DNA of 64,000 nucleotides, from assembly GCF_014647515.1 (NCBI RefSeq), contig NZ_BMPI01000035.1:1-64000 (forward strand), given 5' to 3'. A program made the translations under genes and the position numbers. Below, in pieces: positions 6,558 through 14,097 of this stretch. The notes under the pieces were generated by a model that was given only the letters and a program-made list of their open reading frames with translations, made no database searches and had not been told where the DNA came from. The stretch is from Dactylosporangium sucinum (GTDB taxonomy: Bacteria > Actinomycetota > Actinomycetes > Mycobacteriales > Micromonosporaceae). Within the stretch, counting starts at the first letter, position 1. Each line of letters starts with the position of its first letter.

Positions 6558-7697
6558 ATGTCGCAGCCAGAAGAGCCGCCACGTGCCGAGTATCGCCCGC
6601 TGAAGAAGCGGACGATCATCATCCTGGTCTCGATCGGGCTCGCGGCGATCGTCATGGCGACGATCTACATCGCCATGTCCTCACGGATACCGGCCATGCC
6701 AGTCGATCCCACGGTGTCGGCGGCAGATCGGGCCGACATCGCACTGAAGAGAGTTCAGCTACGGGTCGACATCATTCGCAACGTCCTCGGTATTGCGGCT
6801 GCGGTCGGTGCAGTGTATGCGCTCGGACTTGCCCTGAGGCGGCAGTATGCCAATGAGCACGCCGACGAGCGGAATCATCTTCGGGCCGAACGGGCGCATG
6901 AACTGCAGGCGGCCGTCGCGCAAAACACTGAAAAGGACGCAACGGAGCGTAGAATCACCGAGCTCCAGCTCAAAGCGGCGGACCAGCTCGGATCTGACAA
7001 GGCTGCTGTACGGCTGGCCGGCCTATATGCACTGGAAAGGCTAGCGCATGACAATCCGCCCCATCGCCGGGTGGTTATCGAGATTGTTTGTGCGTATCTT
7101 CGGATGCCTCACCCAGCGTTCCCTCTCTCAGACTCTCGCGCCGGGCCAGTTCATGATCTGGAGGCTGAGCTAGCGCCGTTGGCGCCAAAGCAGACAGAAG
7201 AATTGGTGGTACGGTCGACCGCCCAGGCAATACTGACTCGTCATCTGCGTCCGACCAGGCGAGAGCCCAACGGCAACCAAACCCCGGATCCGCTGTTCTG
7301 GTCAAACGTCCCGGTGAATCTCGCCGGCGCAGTGCTGGTTGAGTTTGATGGGTCTCATTGTGTCATGTCCTCCGCGGACTTCTCCAACGCAAGATTTATC
7401 GGCGATACAGTGTTCCGCAGCACCTCCTTTCGGGGTGTGGCGAGGTTCGTGGCGGCCGAGTTCCTTGCAAGGGCGACGTTCGCTGCAAGCGAGTTTGAGA
7501 GCTTTCCTAGGTTCGAACGCAGCAGTTTCTCGATTCCGCCGGTGTTTGACGGGTCCCGCGTCGCCGAGCCGCGAGCTGGCGCAAAGGTTGGGCTTCCGGA
7601 AGGGTGGAAACTAATTCGCAAGGCCGATCTGGGTACGGTGTTCGCAAAGGTGTCGGACCCGACGCCCTCAATTCCGATCGTCAGAACACAGGATTGA
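6558..7697 (+). CDS. Pentapeptide-repeat membrane protein
   Basis: 379 residues. Two transmembrane segments (about 19-41 and 72-92), a charged helix, then the motif 'AADQLGSDKAAVRLAGLYALERLA' that typically precedes pentapeptide repeats in actinobacterial membrane proteins, and a C-terminal run of degenerate pentapeptides ('VMSSADFSNARFIGDTVFRSTSFRGVARF'). Such right-handed helices mediate protein contacts; the role here is unknown. Its codon use is visibly less GC-biased than its neighbours, suggesting a later insertion. Start ATG 6558 is chosen as the first codon after the non-coding lead. Confidence 0.7.
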   Translation: MSQPEEPPRAEYRPLKKRTIIILVSIGLAAIVMATIYIAMSSRIPAMPVDPTVSAADRADIALKRVQLRVDIIRNVLGIAAAVGAVYALGLALRRQYANEHADERNHLRAERAHELQAAVAQNTEKDATERRITELQLKAADQLGSDKAAVRLAGLYALERLAHDNPPHRRVVIEIVCAYLRMPHPAFPLSDSRAGPVHDLEAELAPLAPKQTEELVVRSTAQAILTRHLRPTRREPNGNQTPDPLFWSNVPVNLAGAVLVEFDGSHCVMSSADFSNARFIGDTVFRSTSFRGVARFVAAEFLARATFAASEFESFPRFERSSFSIPPVFDGSRVAEPRAGAKVGLPEGWKLIRKADLGTVFAKVSDPTPSIPIVRTQD

Positions 7698-7857
7698 TTG
7701 ACCGCCGTCGCCTTCGAGCCGGTACCAGCGCACCGCCCCCACGCCGCCGACAAGCACACGCCACCGCCCGTCCGCCGTCTCCATCGCGCCCGCCCAGACC
7801 ATGCCCTGAACGTAGAGCGCCCGCCTGGCCTGGTGAAGGTCGGCGGGCGAATCCCAT
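7668..7857 (-). pseudogene. 5'-broken small gene remnant
   Basis: A leftward frame reads like a real protein ('DLHQARRALYVQGMVWAGAM', 'RWYRLEGDGG') but has an in-frame TAA just upstream and no usable start. An ATG at 7859 sits one base out of frame, so a one-base indel would restore it. Its end overlaps the pentapeptide gene tail by 30 nt. Interval 7858-7908 holds nothing else. Confidence 0.35.
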
Positions 7858-7908
7858 GGCTGTAGTTATCCACAGGCGTTGTCCACAAGGCTGGAAGATG
7901 CTGGAACC

Positions 7909-8343
7909 TCAGTCGTCGACAGCGTTGGCCAGGGCGCCGAACATGCCGTCGTCGACGCCCTCGTCGCACGCCGCGAGCCGCAGCACGTCGTCGACAGCGA
8001 TCGGCCCGGGCCGGGCTGCGAGCTCGGCCACGCGCGCCTGGTGCGCCTTCACGCCGGCGACCGTCCGGCCGAGCTTGGCGAGCGTCGCCAGCCATGGCCC
8101 GTGCAGGTCCCGGCGCGGCACCGCGGTCCGGCGGACACCGCGCGGCTCGTCGAGGTCGACGAGGACCGCGTTCCCGGCCGGGTCCGGGTGCCAGGACGCG
8201 AGGTAGAACGCGCCCTGCCGCTGCCGGACGATCCGGTACGGGCCGGCGTCGACGACCGTTGCCTTCGTTGGCGGGACGACCCGCCAGCTGGGGCCGGCGG
8301 CGTAGTACAGGTCGGCGCCGGGCTGGATGCTGGACGTGGCCAT
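7909..8343 (-). CDS. Hypothetical protein, 144 aa
   Basis: ATG 8343 behind AAGGAG. Beta-rich N-terminal half ('GPYRIVRQRQGAFYLASWHPDPAGNAVLVDLDEP'), helical C-terminal half rich in Ala/Asp. Not recognised; last gene of a leftward operon that starts at 10021. Confidence 0.55.
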   Translation of the reverse strand: MATSSIQPGADLYYAAGPSWRVVPPTKATVVDAGPYRIVRQRQGAFYLASWHPDPAGNAVLVDLDEPRGVRRTAVPRRDLHGPWLATLAKLGRTVAGVKAHQARVAELAARPGPIAVDDVLRLAACDEGVDDGMFGALANAVDD

Positions 8344-8368
8344 GGTGGTCTCCTTCAGGTGGCGGCGG

Positions 8369-8542
8369 TCAGCGGTAGTACTCGGGGTGGTTCTCGCGCA
8401 TCCACTCGTCGGCTTCGACGGCCTGCTGTTCGAGGCGCTCGATGTGGTCGGCGGCGTCGAGGATGAGGCTGTAGTCGACGACGCCGTGCCCGGCGCGGTC
8501 GTGGAGGTCGCGGAGGCGCTGCGGCATGTCGGAGCTGGTCAT
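8369..8542 (-). CDS. Small helical protein, 57 aa
   Basis: ATG 8542 with AAGGAG at proper spacing; overlaps the upstream stop by 4 nt. Amphipathic helices 'LRDLHDRAG' and 'AADHIERLEQQAVEADEWM'. Function unknown. Confidence 0.5.
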   Translation of the reverse strand: MTSSDMPQRLRDLHDRAGHGVVDYSLILDAADHIERLEQQAVEADEWMRENHPEYYR

Positions 8543-8724
8543 CGGGTCTCCTTGGGGTCGGTGCGGGTGAGGGTGTAGCCGGCGGCGAGGCGCTCGGCGA
8601 CGCGGTCGGGTCCGACGGGGACGGTTCGGCCGTCGGGGCGGATCATGCGGATGGGCTGCTGGGCTGCGATGGCGGCGAGCACTTTGGCGCGCTCGTCGGG
8701 GGTCATCTCGTCGAGGTCGGTCAC
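8539..8724 (-). CDS. Hypothetical protein, 61 aa
   Basis: GTG 8724 behind GAAGGAG. Starts 'TDLDEMTPDERAKVLAAIAAQ' (helix), then a basic Pro-rich strand region. Not recognised. Confidence 0.5.
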   Translation of the reverse strand: MTDLDEMTPDERAKVLAAIAAQQPIRMIRPDGRTVPVGPDRVAERLAAGYTLTRTDPKETR

Positions 8725-8735
8725 GGCGGGCTCCT

Positions 8736-9146
8736 TCAGCTGGTGGTGTGCAGGTAGAAGCGGGCGGCGCGGGCGATGGCGCCGTAGAGGGTGTCGGTGC
8801 GGACGATGGTCCGACCGGTGTGGTGGACGGCGATCCACTCGTCGCGGCCGCGGCCAACGTGGTGGCCGGTGCACACCGGCTCCGGGTCGGCGACCATGGC
8901 CCACCGGCCGGGCTCAACCTCGACGTGCCGCTCGCGGGTGAGCGTCCAGCCGTCGCCGGTCGAGGCGAGGATCAGGCCGTCGTCGTGGCCGTCGCGGAAG
9001 ACGTGCCGGACACCGTCGCAGGCGTTGTAGAGGACGACGTCGCCGGGCTCGTCGAGGATGCTGTTGCGCCGCCGGTAGGGGTCGCAGGTGTCGTGGCCGC
9101 ACAGGGCAGTGGTCTGCTGGACGCCGGTCACCGGCGTCCGGCGCAC
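8736..9146 (-). CDS. Hypothetical protein; 5' end unclear
   Basis: Up to 136 residues from GTG 9146 (alternative GTG 9131); neither has a good ribosome site. The protein has 'ALCGHDTCDPYRRRNS' (Cys/His) near the start, then beta-rich sequence. Its frame is +1 relative to the gene at 8914-9429, which overlaps it by about 230 nt with shadow-like sequence. Either these are two coupled genes or one gene split by a frameshift near 9150. Confidence 0.45.
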   Translation of the reverse strand: MRRTPVTGVQQTTALCGHDTCDPYRRRNSILDEPGDVVLYNACDGVRHVFRDGHDDGLILASTGDGWTLTRERHVEVEPGRWAMVADPEPVCTGHHVGRGRDEWIAVHHTGRTIVRTDTLYGAIARAARFYLHTTS

Positions 9147-9429
9147 GTGGGCAGTCGGCGGGTCCGGGGACGCCGGGCCGGTACGGGTGCGCCTGCTCGT
9201 GTCGCAGGCTGGCGGCGTTGGCGCGGATCCGGTCGGCGAGCCGGTCGAGGATGTCGGGGTCCGTGATTTCGACGCCGGCGACGGTGATGACACCGCCCAG
9301 GTTGGCGACGGCGAACGACCTGACGTCGCCCCAGCTGGTGGTCTGGCCGACGACGAGCGTGTGCCCCTGCGGGTCGGTCGGGTACAGGCCTGGCTCGAGG
9401 TGCGTGGTGTCGAGGTGGACGTTGCACAT
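8914..9429 (-). CDS. Hypothetical protein, possibly frameshifted
   Basis: ATG 9429 behind GAGGAG. The first ~90 residues look genuine ('LYPTDPQGHTLVVGQ', 'DPDILDRLADRIRANAASL'). After about 9150 the frame becomes Arg/Pro-rich shadow of the 8736 gene, so the natural protein probably ends or shifts frame there. Confidence 0.45.
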   Translation of the reverse strand: MCNVHLDTTHLEPGLYPTDPQGHTLVVGQTTSWGDVRSFAVANLGGVITVAGVEITDPDILDRLADRIRANAASLRHEQAHPYRPGVPGPADCPRAPDAGDRRPADHCPVRPRHLRPLPAAQQHPRRARRRRPLQRLRRCPARLPRRPRRRPDPRLDRRRLDAHPRAARRG

Positions 9430-9439
9430 GGCGGGCTCC

Positions 9440-10021
9440 TCAGGCGGCGGCGGTCGTGATGGACAGGGCGGTGGCGAGCCGGGCGGCGTGCTCGGCGGCT
9501 TCGCGCTCGTCGGTGGTGAGCTGGGCGAGGCGGATGCGGCCGGCGTTCGTGAGCACGCCGCCGGTGACGACCTTGCGGGCGTCGCGGCGGCCGGCCTGGT
9601 AGGTCAGCTGGAGGTATCCGCGTTTCGCGAGGGCGGTGAGGACCTTGATGGAGGCCTGGCCGGCGTGGCCGCCGCGGGCCACGGACCCGGTGAGCTCGGC
9701 GACGGCGAGTGCGGTGTGGCCGGGGTCGGACACCTTGGTCTGGGTGCCCTTCGCGGCCGGGCCGAGGCGGACGGCGGACGCGGCCGGGGCCGGGTCGACC
9801 GGGGCGGCGGGGAACTGGGCGATGAGCGCGGCCCACGCGCGGAGGGCCTGGACCTCGAAGGTGTGGCCGGAGGAGAGGTCGGCGTTGAAGTCGCCGCCGA
9901 CGCGGACCTGGATGCGGTAGCCGGCCTGGGGGGTGGGGATGACGGTCGCGACCAGGTCGCCGGCCTCGTGGCGGAGGCCCTCGGCGGGGATGCTGAGCGG
10001 GGCGGTCGTCGTGTTCGTCAT
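9440..10021 (-). CDS. Hypothetical protein with HTH-like C-terminus
   Basis: 193 residues, first gene of the leftward operon, start ATG 10021 beside the repeated operators. The N-terminal half is beta-rich ('YRIQVRVGGDFNADL'). The C-terminal half ('ASIKVLTALAKRGYLQLTYQAG....TNAGRIRLAQL') resembles a winged helix. Possibly a regulator; not assigned to a family. Confidence 0.5.
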   Translation of the reverse strand: MTNTTTAPLSIPAEGLRHEAGDLVATVIPTPQAGYRIQVRVGGDFNADLSSGHTFEVQALRAWAALIAQFPAAPVDPAPAASAVRLGPAAKGTQTKVSDPGHTALAVAELTGSVARGGHAGQASIKVLTALAKRGYLQLTYQAGRRDARKVVTGGVLTNAGRIRLAQLTTDEREAAEHAARLATALSITTAAA

Positions 10022-10097
10022 GTAAAGAGCTTTGCATAGTGCTTTGCATGATCACAAGGCTAGTGCGTCACCTGTTCGTGTAAAGTGCTTTGCATAG
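10021..10097. promoter_or_regulatory. Repeated operators between divergent operons
   Basis: A 19-mer TGTAAAGwGCTTTGCATAG occurs at 10021-10039 and 10079-10097 (one mismatch, w = A or T), and a partial copy GTGCTTTGCAT at 10039-10049 abuts the first. Each contains an AAAG..CTTT dyad. The repeats lie across the start of the leftward operon and upstream of the small HTH gene at 10130, as expected for repressor binding. Confidence 0.6.
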
Positions 10098-10129
10098 CCA
10101 TGTGCGCCGTTCGGTGGCATACTGCCCGC

Positions 10130-10354
10130 ATGGAGTACGACATCAACCGCCTCACGAAACTCGGCAGGCGACGAGCCAAACTGCTCGCCGACACCAAGGA
10201 GAACCTCGCCGAGATCCAGGCAGAGATCCCCGTTGCGCGGCAGGCCGGCGTCACCCAGGAGCGGATCGCCGCAGCCACCGGACTCAGCCGCGTGACGGTT
10301 GCAAAGTACGACCCGACCAGCGGGCCAACAGCCCCTCAAGGCGACGGGCCATGA
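10130..10354 (+). CDS. Small HTH regulator
   Basis: 74 residues: basic N-terminal helix ('LTKLGRRRAKLLADTKENLAEI') and C-terminal HTH 'GVTQERIAAATGLSRVTVAKY'. A CATACT -10-like hexamer ends 5 nt before the ATG, suggesting an almost leaderless mRNA. Coupled by ATGA to a GIY-YIG gene. Probably binds the repeats upstream (inference from position). Confidence 0.65.
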   Translation: MEYDINRLTKLGRRRAKLLADTKENLAEIQAEIPVARQAGVTQERIAAATGLSRVTVAKYDPTSGPTAPQGDGP

Positions 10355-10842
10355 CCGGACGCCGGACTGCGCTCTACCGTCTCTTCCGATCCGACGGCGG
10401 GCTGCTCTACATCGGCATCGGCTACGGCCCAGCAGTGCGGATAGCCAGTCACCGAAGGAAGCCGTGGGGCAGTGACATCGACATCACCCGGACGGCGATC
10501 ACATGGTTCGACGACCGGGACGGGGCGGAAACCGCCGAACTGCGGGCGATCCGCGACGAGAAGCCGCTGCACAACATCGTGACCGGTGACGAGAACGGCT
10601 GCGCCCGCTTCCTGCCCGGCGTGGACGGCGAGCCGAGACGGGGCTTCCGGCCAAATGCGGCACAAGAGGCGAAGCTCGTCAAAATTCGCCAGGCGTGGGC
10701 CGAGCGTGAGGCGGCCCGAGGCGAGTACCGACGCCTACTTATCGCGTGCGGTGAAGCCGGCGTGCCCGTCCTCTACCTGTCGAGAGAGCTGGGCGTGGAG
10801 CGGAAGACGCTCTACCGGCAGCTTGGTCGATCCGCCACCTGA
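10351..10842 (+). CDS. GIY-YIG domain protein with C-terminal HTH
   Basis: 163 residues. 'ALYRLFRSDGGLLYIGIGYGP' matches the two-strand GIY-YIG core, followed by Arg and His in 'AVRIASHRRK', a Glu-bearing helix and Asn in 'KPLHNI', so the nuclease core looks complete. The C-terminus has a HTH ('GVPVLYLSRELGVERKTLYRQL'). GIY-YIG nucleases nick DNA in homing, repair and restriction; with an added HTH this may be a site-directed nickase. A membrane-anchored relative lies at 50202-50810. Confidence 0.65.
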   Translation: MTGRRTALYRLFRSDGGLLYIGIGYGPAVRIASHRRKPWGSDIDITRTAITWFDDRDGAETAELRAIRDEKPLHNIVTGDENGCARFLPGVDGEPRRGFRPNAAQEAKLVKIRQAWAEREAARGEYRRLLIACGEAGVPVLYLSRELGVERKTLYRQLGRSAT

Positions 10843-11040
10843 GCGGCGGAAGTCCTGCCCGCGAGGTGTGGCACGGGGCTTTCAATATGCGCTCAGTCGA
10901 TCTCGCACATCATCATCCGCGTTCCGAACGGCGCGGCCGGGTCCGGCATCACGAGCAGGTGCCGGACCTGGCTCCATGCAGATCTTGGCCATGCTGACCG
11001 TCGCCCACGTCCCGCACCTGATCTCGCGCCAGGCGCACAG
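10843..11040. other. Gap with possible leftward gene remnant
   Basis: No intact gene. A leftward frame ending at 10894 finishes in protein-like sequence ('VRHLLVMPDPAAPFGTRM'), while the adjoining frame upstream contains 'WATVSMAKICMEPG'. The two would join by a one-base shift near 10985, suggesting a frameshifted small gene downstream of 11041-11313. Confidence 0.3.
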
Positions 11041-11313
11041 CTAGTCCTCGTCGGCGACGACGACCCGGGCGGCGAGCCCCGACCGGCGGCTGGTCGCGTA
11101 CTGGCCGGTGTCGGTGTACCTGGCCACCTCGATCCAGCCGGCCGGGCCGTCACGGAGGATACGGACGGTGCCGCCGACGCCGGCGATCGCGGTCCGGGCG
11201 ATGCGGTGCGCTTCGGCGGCGGTGGCGTACAGCGGACCGACAGGCTCGTCGTCGAGGAGTACGCCGGACACGAGGTAGGCGGCGTCACCGTTGACGGTGT
11301 GGTGATCGTCCAT
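11041..11313 (-). CDS. Hypothetical protein, 90 aa
   Basis: Start ATG 11313 (a GTG directly before it is possible). 'YLVSGVLLDDEPVGPLYATAAEAHRIARTAIAG' suggests an alpha/beta small domain. Not recognised. The gap 11314-11446 upstream holds no gene; near-repeats of GAGCTGGTCGG / AAGCTGATCGG type occur in it. Confidence 0.5.
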   Translation of the reverse strand: MDDHHTVNGDAAYLVSGVLLDDEPVGPLYATAAEAHRIARTAIAGVGGTVRILRDGPAGWIEVARYTDTGQYATSRRSGLAARVVVADED

Positions 11314-11446
11314 CACTCCACGGTGCTCCCGTAGGGCCGTGCGCCGGTATCGGCCGGGCGTCCGGGCCGGTCGGGGCGGGCGTATGAGCTGGTCGGCTCG
11401 TTGTCGCGTCGCTACATAAGCTGATCGGTGCGGGGTGATCGGCCGG

Positions 11447-11701
11447 TCAGTCGCCGTCGTCCACGTGCCCCGGCTTGTATCGGGCGACGTACACGGTGAA
11501 CGGCCCGATGGCGAACAGCCGCCGGAAGGTGCTCACGTGCCGGCCGGCGGCGTTCACCCACCGGAACAGCTGCTGAGCGTCGCGGGCGCGACGCTGCGGG
11601 CCACGCAATGACCAGTGCTGCGGCGCCGCCCGCAACGCCAGGACGAGCGCGAACACCATCGGCGGGACCGCCGCGGCGATGAGCCAGACATCGTCACTCA
11701 C
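11447..11701 (-). CDS. Membrane protein, paralogue of 4751-5044 product
   Basis: 84 residues: one transmembrane helix (about 4-25), then 'HWSLRGPQRRARDAQQLFRWVNAAGRHVSTFRRL' class sequence and 'IGPFTVYVARYKPGHV', about three quarters identical by eye to the gene at 4751. GTG 11701 overlaps the upstream TGA. The duplication joins two otherwise different operons. Confidence 0.6.
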   Translation of the reverse strand: MSDDVWLIAAAVPPMVFALVLALRAAPQHWSLRGPQRRARDAQQLFRWVNAAGRHVSTFRRLFAIGPFTVYVARYKPGHVDDGD

Positions 11702-11898
11702 AGCGCCTCCTCGGTGATCTGCGCGGTCAGTGCCACCAGTAACGCCCGCCCCTGCTCGTCGAGCTTGCCGACTGCGGCGAGCCGCAGCTGTTCGGCCCGG
11801 TCCGGGCGGTGCTCGCACAGGCTGGCCAGCGACACGACGGCGCCGGCGAACTCGTCGGCGACCGTCGCCTCCGTCCACGACAACTGCTGCCCGTTCAC
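11698..11898 (-). CDS. Hypothetical protein, 66 aa
   Basis: GTG start overlaps the upstream stop by GTGA. Helical: 'EFAGAVVSLASLCEHRPDRAEQLRLAAVGKLDEQGRALLV'. Not recognised. Confidence 0.5.
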   Translation of the reverse strand: MNGQQLSWTEATVADEFAGAVVSLASLCEHRPDRAEQLRLAAVGKLDEQGRALLVALTAQITEEAL

Positions 11899-12149
11899 GC
11901 CAGGTCCCGCGCGATCCGGAAGGCAACATCGGTCTGTTCCTGTGCGTCCTGGGCTGGCTGGCAGCGCAGGCCGCGGGCGTCTTCGGCCCGGTCGCCGCGC
12001 AGCAGCGCCGCCGTGAACCGTGAGCACGGCAGGCAGCGCGGCGTGCCGTCGAGGCCCATGTGCACCTGGTCGGCGTGCTCGTTGAGCCACGCGAGCGCCC
12101 GCAGGCCGGCCGCGAGCGCGTCCCGTTCCTGCTCTGCCTGCTCAGCCAC
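11895..12149 (-). CDS. Small CxxC protein, 84 aa
   Basis: GTG 12149 behind GGAGG. A long charged helix precedes 'GTPRCLPCSRFTAALLRG' (CxxC), plus one later Cys. A putative metal-binding small protein of unknown function. Confidence 0.5.
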   Translation of the reverse strand: MAEQAEQERDALAAGLRALAWLNEHADQVHMGLDGTPRCLPCSRFTAALLRGDRAEDARGLRCQPAQDAQEQTDVAFRIARDLA

Positions 12150-12504
12150 GCCGAACCTCCATCCCATCTTCGAGCGGTTCCAGCAGATCCCACACCTCGG
12201 CGTGCCGACCCTCGATTTGCAACGCCGCCGCCCGATAGAGGTGCCTACGGGGCAGGTAGCCGCGCTGTTCGTAGATGAGCGCGCCGTGATGCCACTGTCC
12301 GAACCGCCACCCACCCATCGCTGAGGAGCCTGTCTTGTCAGCGCGGCGCAGCCGGGGCTCGACGGGTGGGCCGACGGGGTGGATCGCCTCCATGTCCTTG
12401 GCGATCTCGGCGCGATCGCCGTATGCCGCGAAGTGCTCGAACTCGGTGTCCCAAATGACGTACTCGTCTCGGTCTGAGGCGGGTCTGATGAAGACGTAGG
12501 CCAT
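12142..12504 (-). CDS. Hypothetical protein, 120 aa
   Basis: ATG 12504 overlaps the upstream stop. 'YVFIRPASDRDEYVIWDTEFEHFAAYGDRAEI' reads as an alpha/beta domain; Trp/His-rich middle. Not recognised. Confidence 0.5.
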   Translation of the reverse strand: MAYVFIRPASDRDEYVIWDTEFEHFAAYGDRAEIAKDMEAIHPVGPPVEPRLRRADKTGSSAMGGWRFGQWHHGALIYEQRGYLPRRHLYRAAALQIEGRHAEVWDLLEPLEDGMEVRRG

Positions 12505-12812
12505 CAGCGCGGCATCCGCTCGTAGATGAAGATCTCGGGGTCCCGACGGCCGAAGAGATGGTCGACGGAGACGACACCGGTCCCGCTGCCGTCCTCGACA
12601 CGGTTGCCGTCGGCGTCGACGTGGCGGCGCACAACCCGCGCCTGCCAGCCGTACACAGTGTTGCCGAGGGCTGTGATCCGCACGATCGACAGGTGCCCGT
12701 CGGGGAGCCAGGTGACGCCGCGGTCGATCCAGTCCTCGCCTACGTACGGCGGCGGGTCAAACCCCGCGGAGACGAGGGCGTCGGCGATCTGCTGGTCCTG
12801 GTCGGCGGTCAC
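12504..12812 (-). CDS. Hypothetical protein, 102 aa
   Basis: GTG 12812 overlaps the upstream stop by 4 nt. 'VTWLPDGHLSIVRITALGNTVYGWQARVVRRHVD' is strongly beta-sheet like. No family recognised. Confidence 0.5.
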   Translation of the reverse strand: MTADQDQQIADALVSAGFDPPPYVGEDWIDRGVTWLPDGHLSIVRITALGNTVYGWQARVVRRHVDADGNRVEDGSGTGVVSVDHLFGRRDPEIFIYERMPR

Positions 12813-13069
12813 CGCCGCACCTCGCGCCCGTTGCGGTCGAGCCGGTAGTAGTCCTGGGTGGTCTTCCACCCGGTCTCACCGCGGTCGTCGGCCTGCCGGC
12901 CGCAGCACGGCGCCTTCCAGATGGAGCAGTCGGCGTACCGGGCGGTCACGGTGACCTTGCCGAGGTCGTAGATGCGGCCGCAGGTGCAGCGGACCGGGCT
13001 GGTCATGTCGGCGATCTGCTGGAGCTGGATCTCGTTGAGCAGCGGGCGTCCGTCGATACCGAACATCAT
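12809..13069 (-). CDS. Zinc-ribbon-like protein, 86 aa
   Basis: Starts at consecutive ATGs (13069/13066). Four Cys ('VRCTCGRIYD' and 'WKAPCCGRQADDR') spaced as in a zinc ribbon, ending in a basic tail. Possibly nucleic-acid binding; function unknown. Confidence 0.55.
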   Translation of the reverse strand: MMFGIDGRPLLNEIQLQQIADMTSPVRCTCGRIYDLGKVTVTARYADCSIWKAPCCGRQADDRGETGWKTTQDYYRLDRNGREVRR

Positions 13070-13386
13070 CGGGCACCTGCCGCGTTGAGGCCGGCGGCCA
13101 TGGCCTCCGCCTGGACCCAGCGGGTCTCGATCTCGTCGTACTCCTCGAAGTACTCCCACTCGATGACGATGTCGCCGCCGTCGCTCGACGGGGGCATCTG
13201 CTGCGGGTCGTCGGGGTGTGCCTGGGTCGGCAGGGCCGAACCGCGGACGATGGAGATGCGCATGTCGTACAGCGACTCCACGTCGTACTCGCGGACCTCG
13301 GCGATGTTGAGCACCTCGCCGTGGTCGGACAGGATCGCCTGCCACGGGCCGGTCAGGGCGGCGGTCCGCTGCTCGTCGGTGATCAT
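13066..13386 (-). CDS. Hypothetical acidic protein, 106 aa
   Basis: ATG 13386 behind AAGGAGA. Contains 'IVIEWEYFEEYDEIETRWVQAEAMAAG', strongly acidic. Not recognised. Confidence 0.5.
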   Translation of the reverse strand: MITDEQRTAALTGPWQAILSDHGEVLNIAEVREYDVESLYDMRISIVRGSALPTQAHPDDPQQMPPSSDGGDIVIEWEYFEEYDEIETRWVQAEAMAAGLNAAGAR

Positions 13387-13649
13387 GCGGTGGTCTCCTT
13401 CGTCTCGGGGTCGTGCTCGGCAAGCCACTCGCGACCCTTGGTAGTGAGCGTCCACCGGTCGCTGCCGCCGGCGAGGAGGGCTTCGGGGGTGGCGAAGTGC
13501 AGGCAGGCGAGGCGGTGTAGGGACAGCAGGAGCAGGTGCGCGTCGACGCCGGCGTCATACGAGTCGCCGGGGCCGAGCTTCCACTCCCGCGCGGCGATCC
13601 GACGGGCGGCAGCCAGGAGCTCCGGGGTGGGCTCCAGTGGCGTGATCAC
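13383..13649 (-). CDS. Hypothetical winged-helix-like protein, 88 aa
   Basis: GTG 13649 overlaps the upstream stop. Helical start, then 'LLLLSLHRLACLHFATPEALLAG' and 'WTLTTKGREWLAEHD', the last resembling a wing and final helix of a winged-helix fold. Family not assigned. Confidence 0.45.
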   Translation of the reverse strand: MITPLEPTPELLAAARRIAAREWKLGPGDSYDAGVDAHLLLLSLHRLACLHFATPEALLAGGSDRWTLTTKGREWLAEHDPETKETTA

Positions 13650-13882
13650 ACCGCACCGGCCGCGAGGCGGAGCAGGGCACTGGCGCACACCTCGGCGACC
13701 TTGTCCGGGTCGCAGGCGCGCAGCATCCGGGTCAGGCGCGTCTGGGCGGTGTCACCGCCCTCGTGCTGGACGCTGCCAACGAACTCGACCATCACGTCGA
13801 GCGCCTCGGTGAGGGTGCCGTCGAACGGGGCCGCGTGGAAGTCGACGACCTGCGACGCCCGCCGGATCAGCGCCTCGTTCAC
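13646..13882 (-). CDS. Helical protein, paralogue of 26788-27015 product
   Basis: 78 residues. 'FDGTLTEALDVMV.FVG' and the C-terminal 'ACDPDKVAEVCASALLRLA' closely match 'FPGTFDEAIDAMVAYAG' and 'SDPDRVAEVCAGALLRLA' of the gene at 26788, so the family is duplicated between two operons. Function unknown. Confidence 0.55.
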   Translation of the reverse strand: MNEALIRRASQVVDFHAAPFDGTLTEALDVMVEFVGSVQHEGGDTAQTRLTRMLRACDPDKVAEVCASALLRLAAGAV

Positions 13883-14097
13883 GGCTGGTTCCCCTCGATC
13901 GCGCCGAGCAGTTCGGCGCGGCGCTCGTCGCTGATCCACTTCCATGACCGCACGCACGTGCCGAAGAACGCGTTGCCGAACCCGACCGCCTCACAGTCGG
14001 GGCAGATGTCGTGCCCGTGAGGGCCAGTGTCGAGGCAGGTGAGGAACGGGCACGGGCCGTCGACGAACACGGCGGACGCGGTCGAGATCGTCGCCAT
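13879..14097 (-). CDS. Small Cys-rich protein, 72 aa
   Basis: ATGA/GTGA-type overlaps on both sides. 'GPCPFLTCLDTGPHGHDICPDCEAVG' holds four Cys and two His, a likely zinc-binding knuckle. Function unknown. Confidence 0.55.
   Translation of the reverse strand: MATISTASAVFVDGPCPFLTCLDTGPHGHDICPDCEAVGFGNAFFGTCVRSWKWISDERRAELLGAIEGNQP

Noticed and set aside
10351..10842. Homing endonuclease interrupting a gene
   Set aside because: No split host gene flanks it; it is coupled to the HTH gene by ATGA, so it is a normal operon member.
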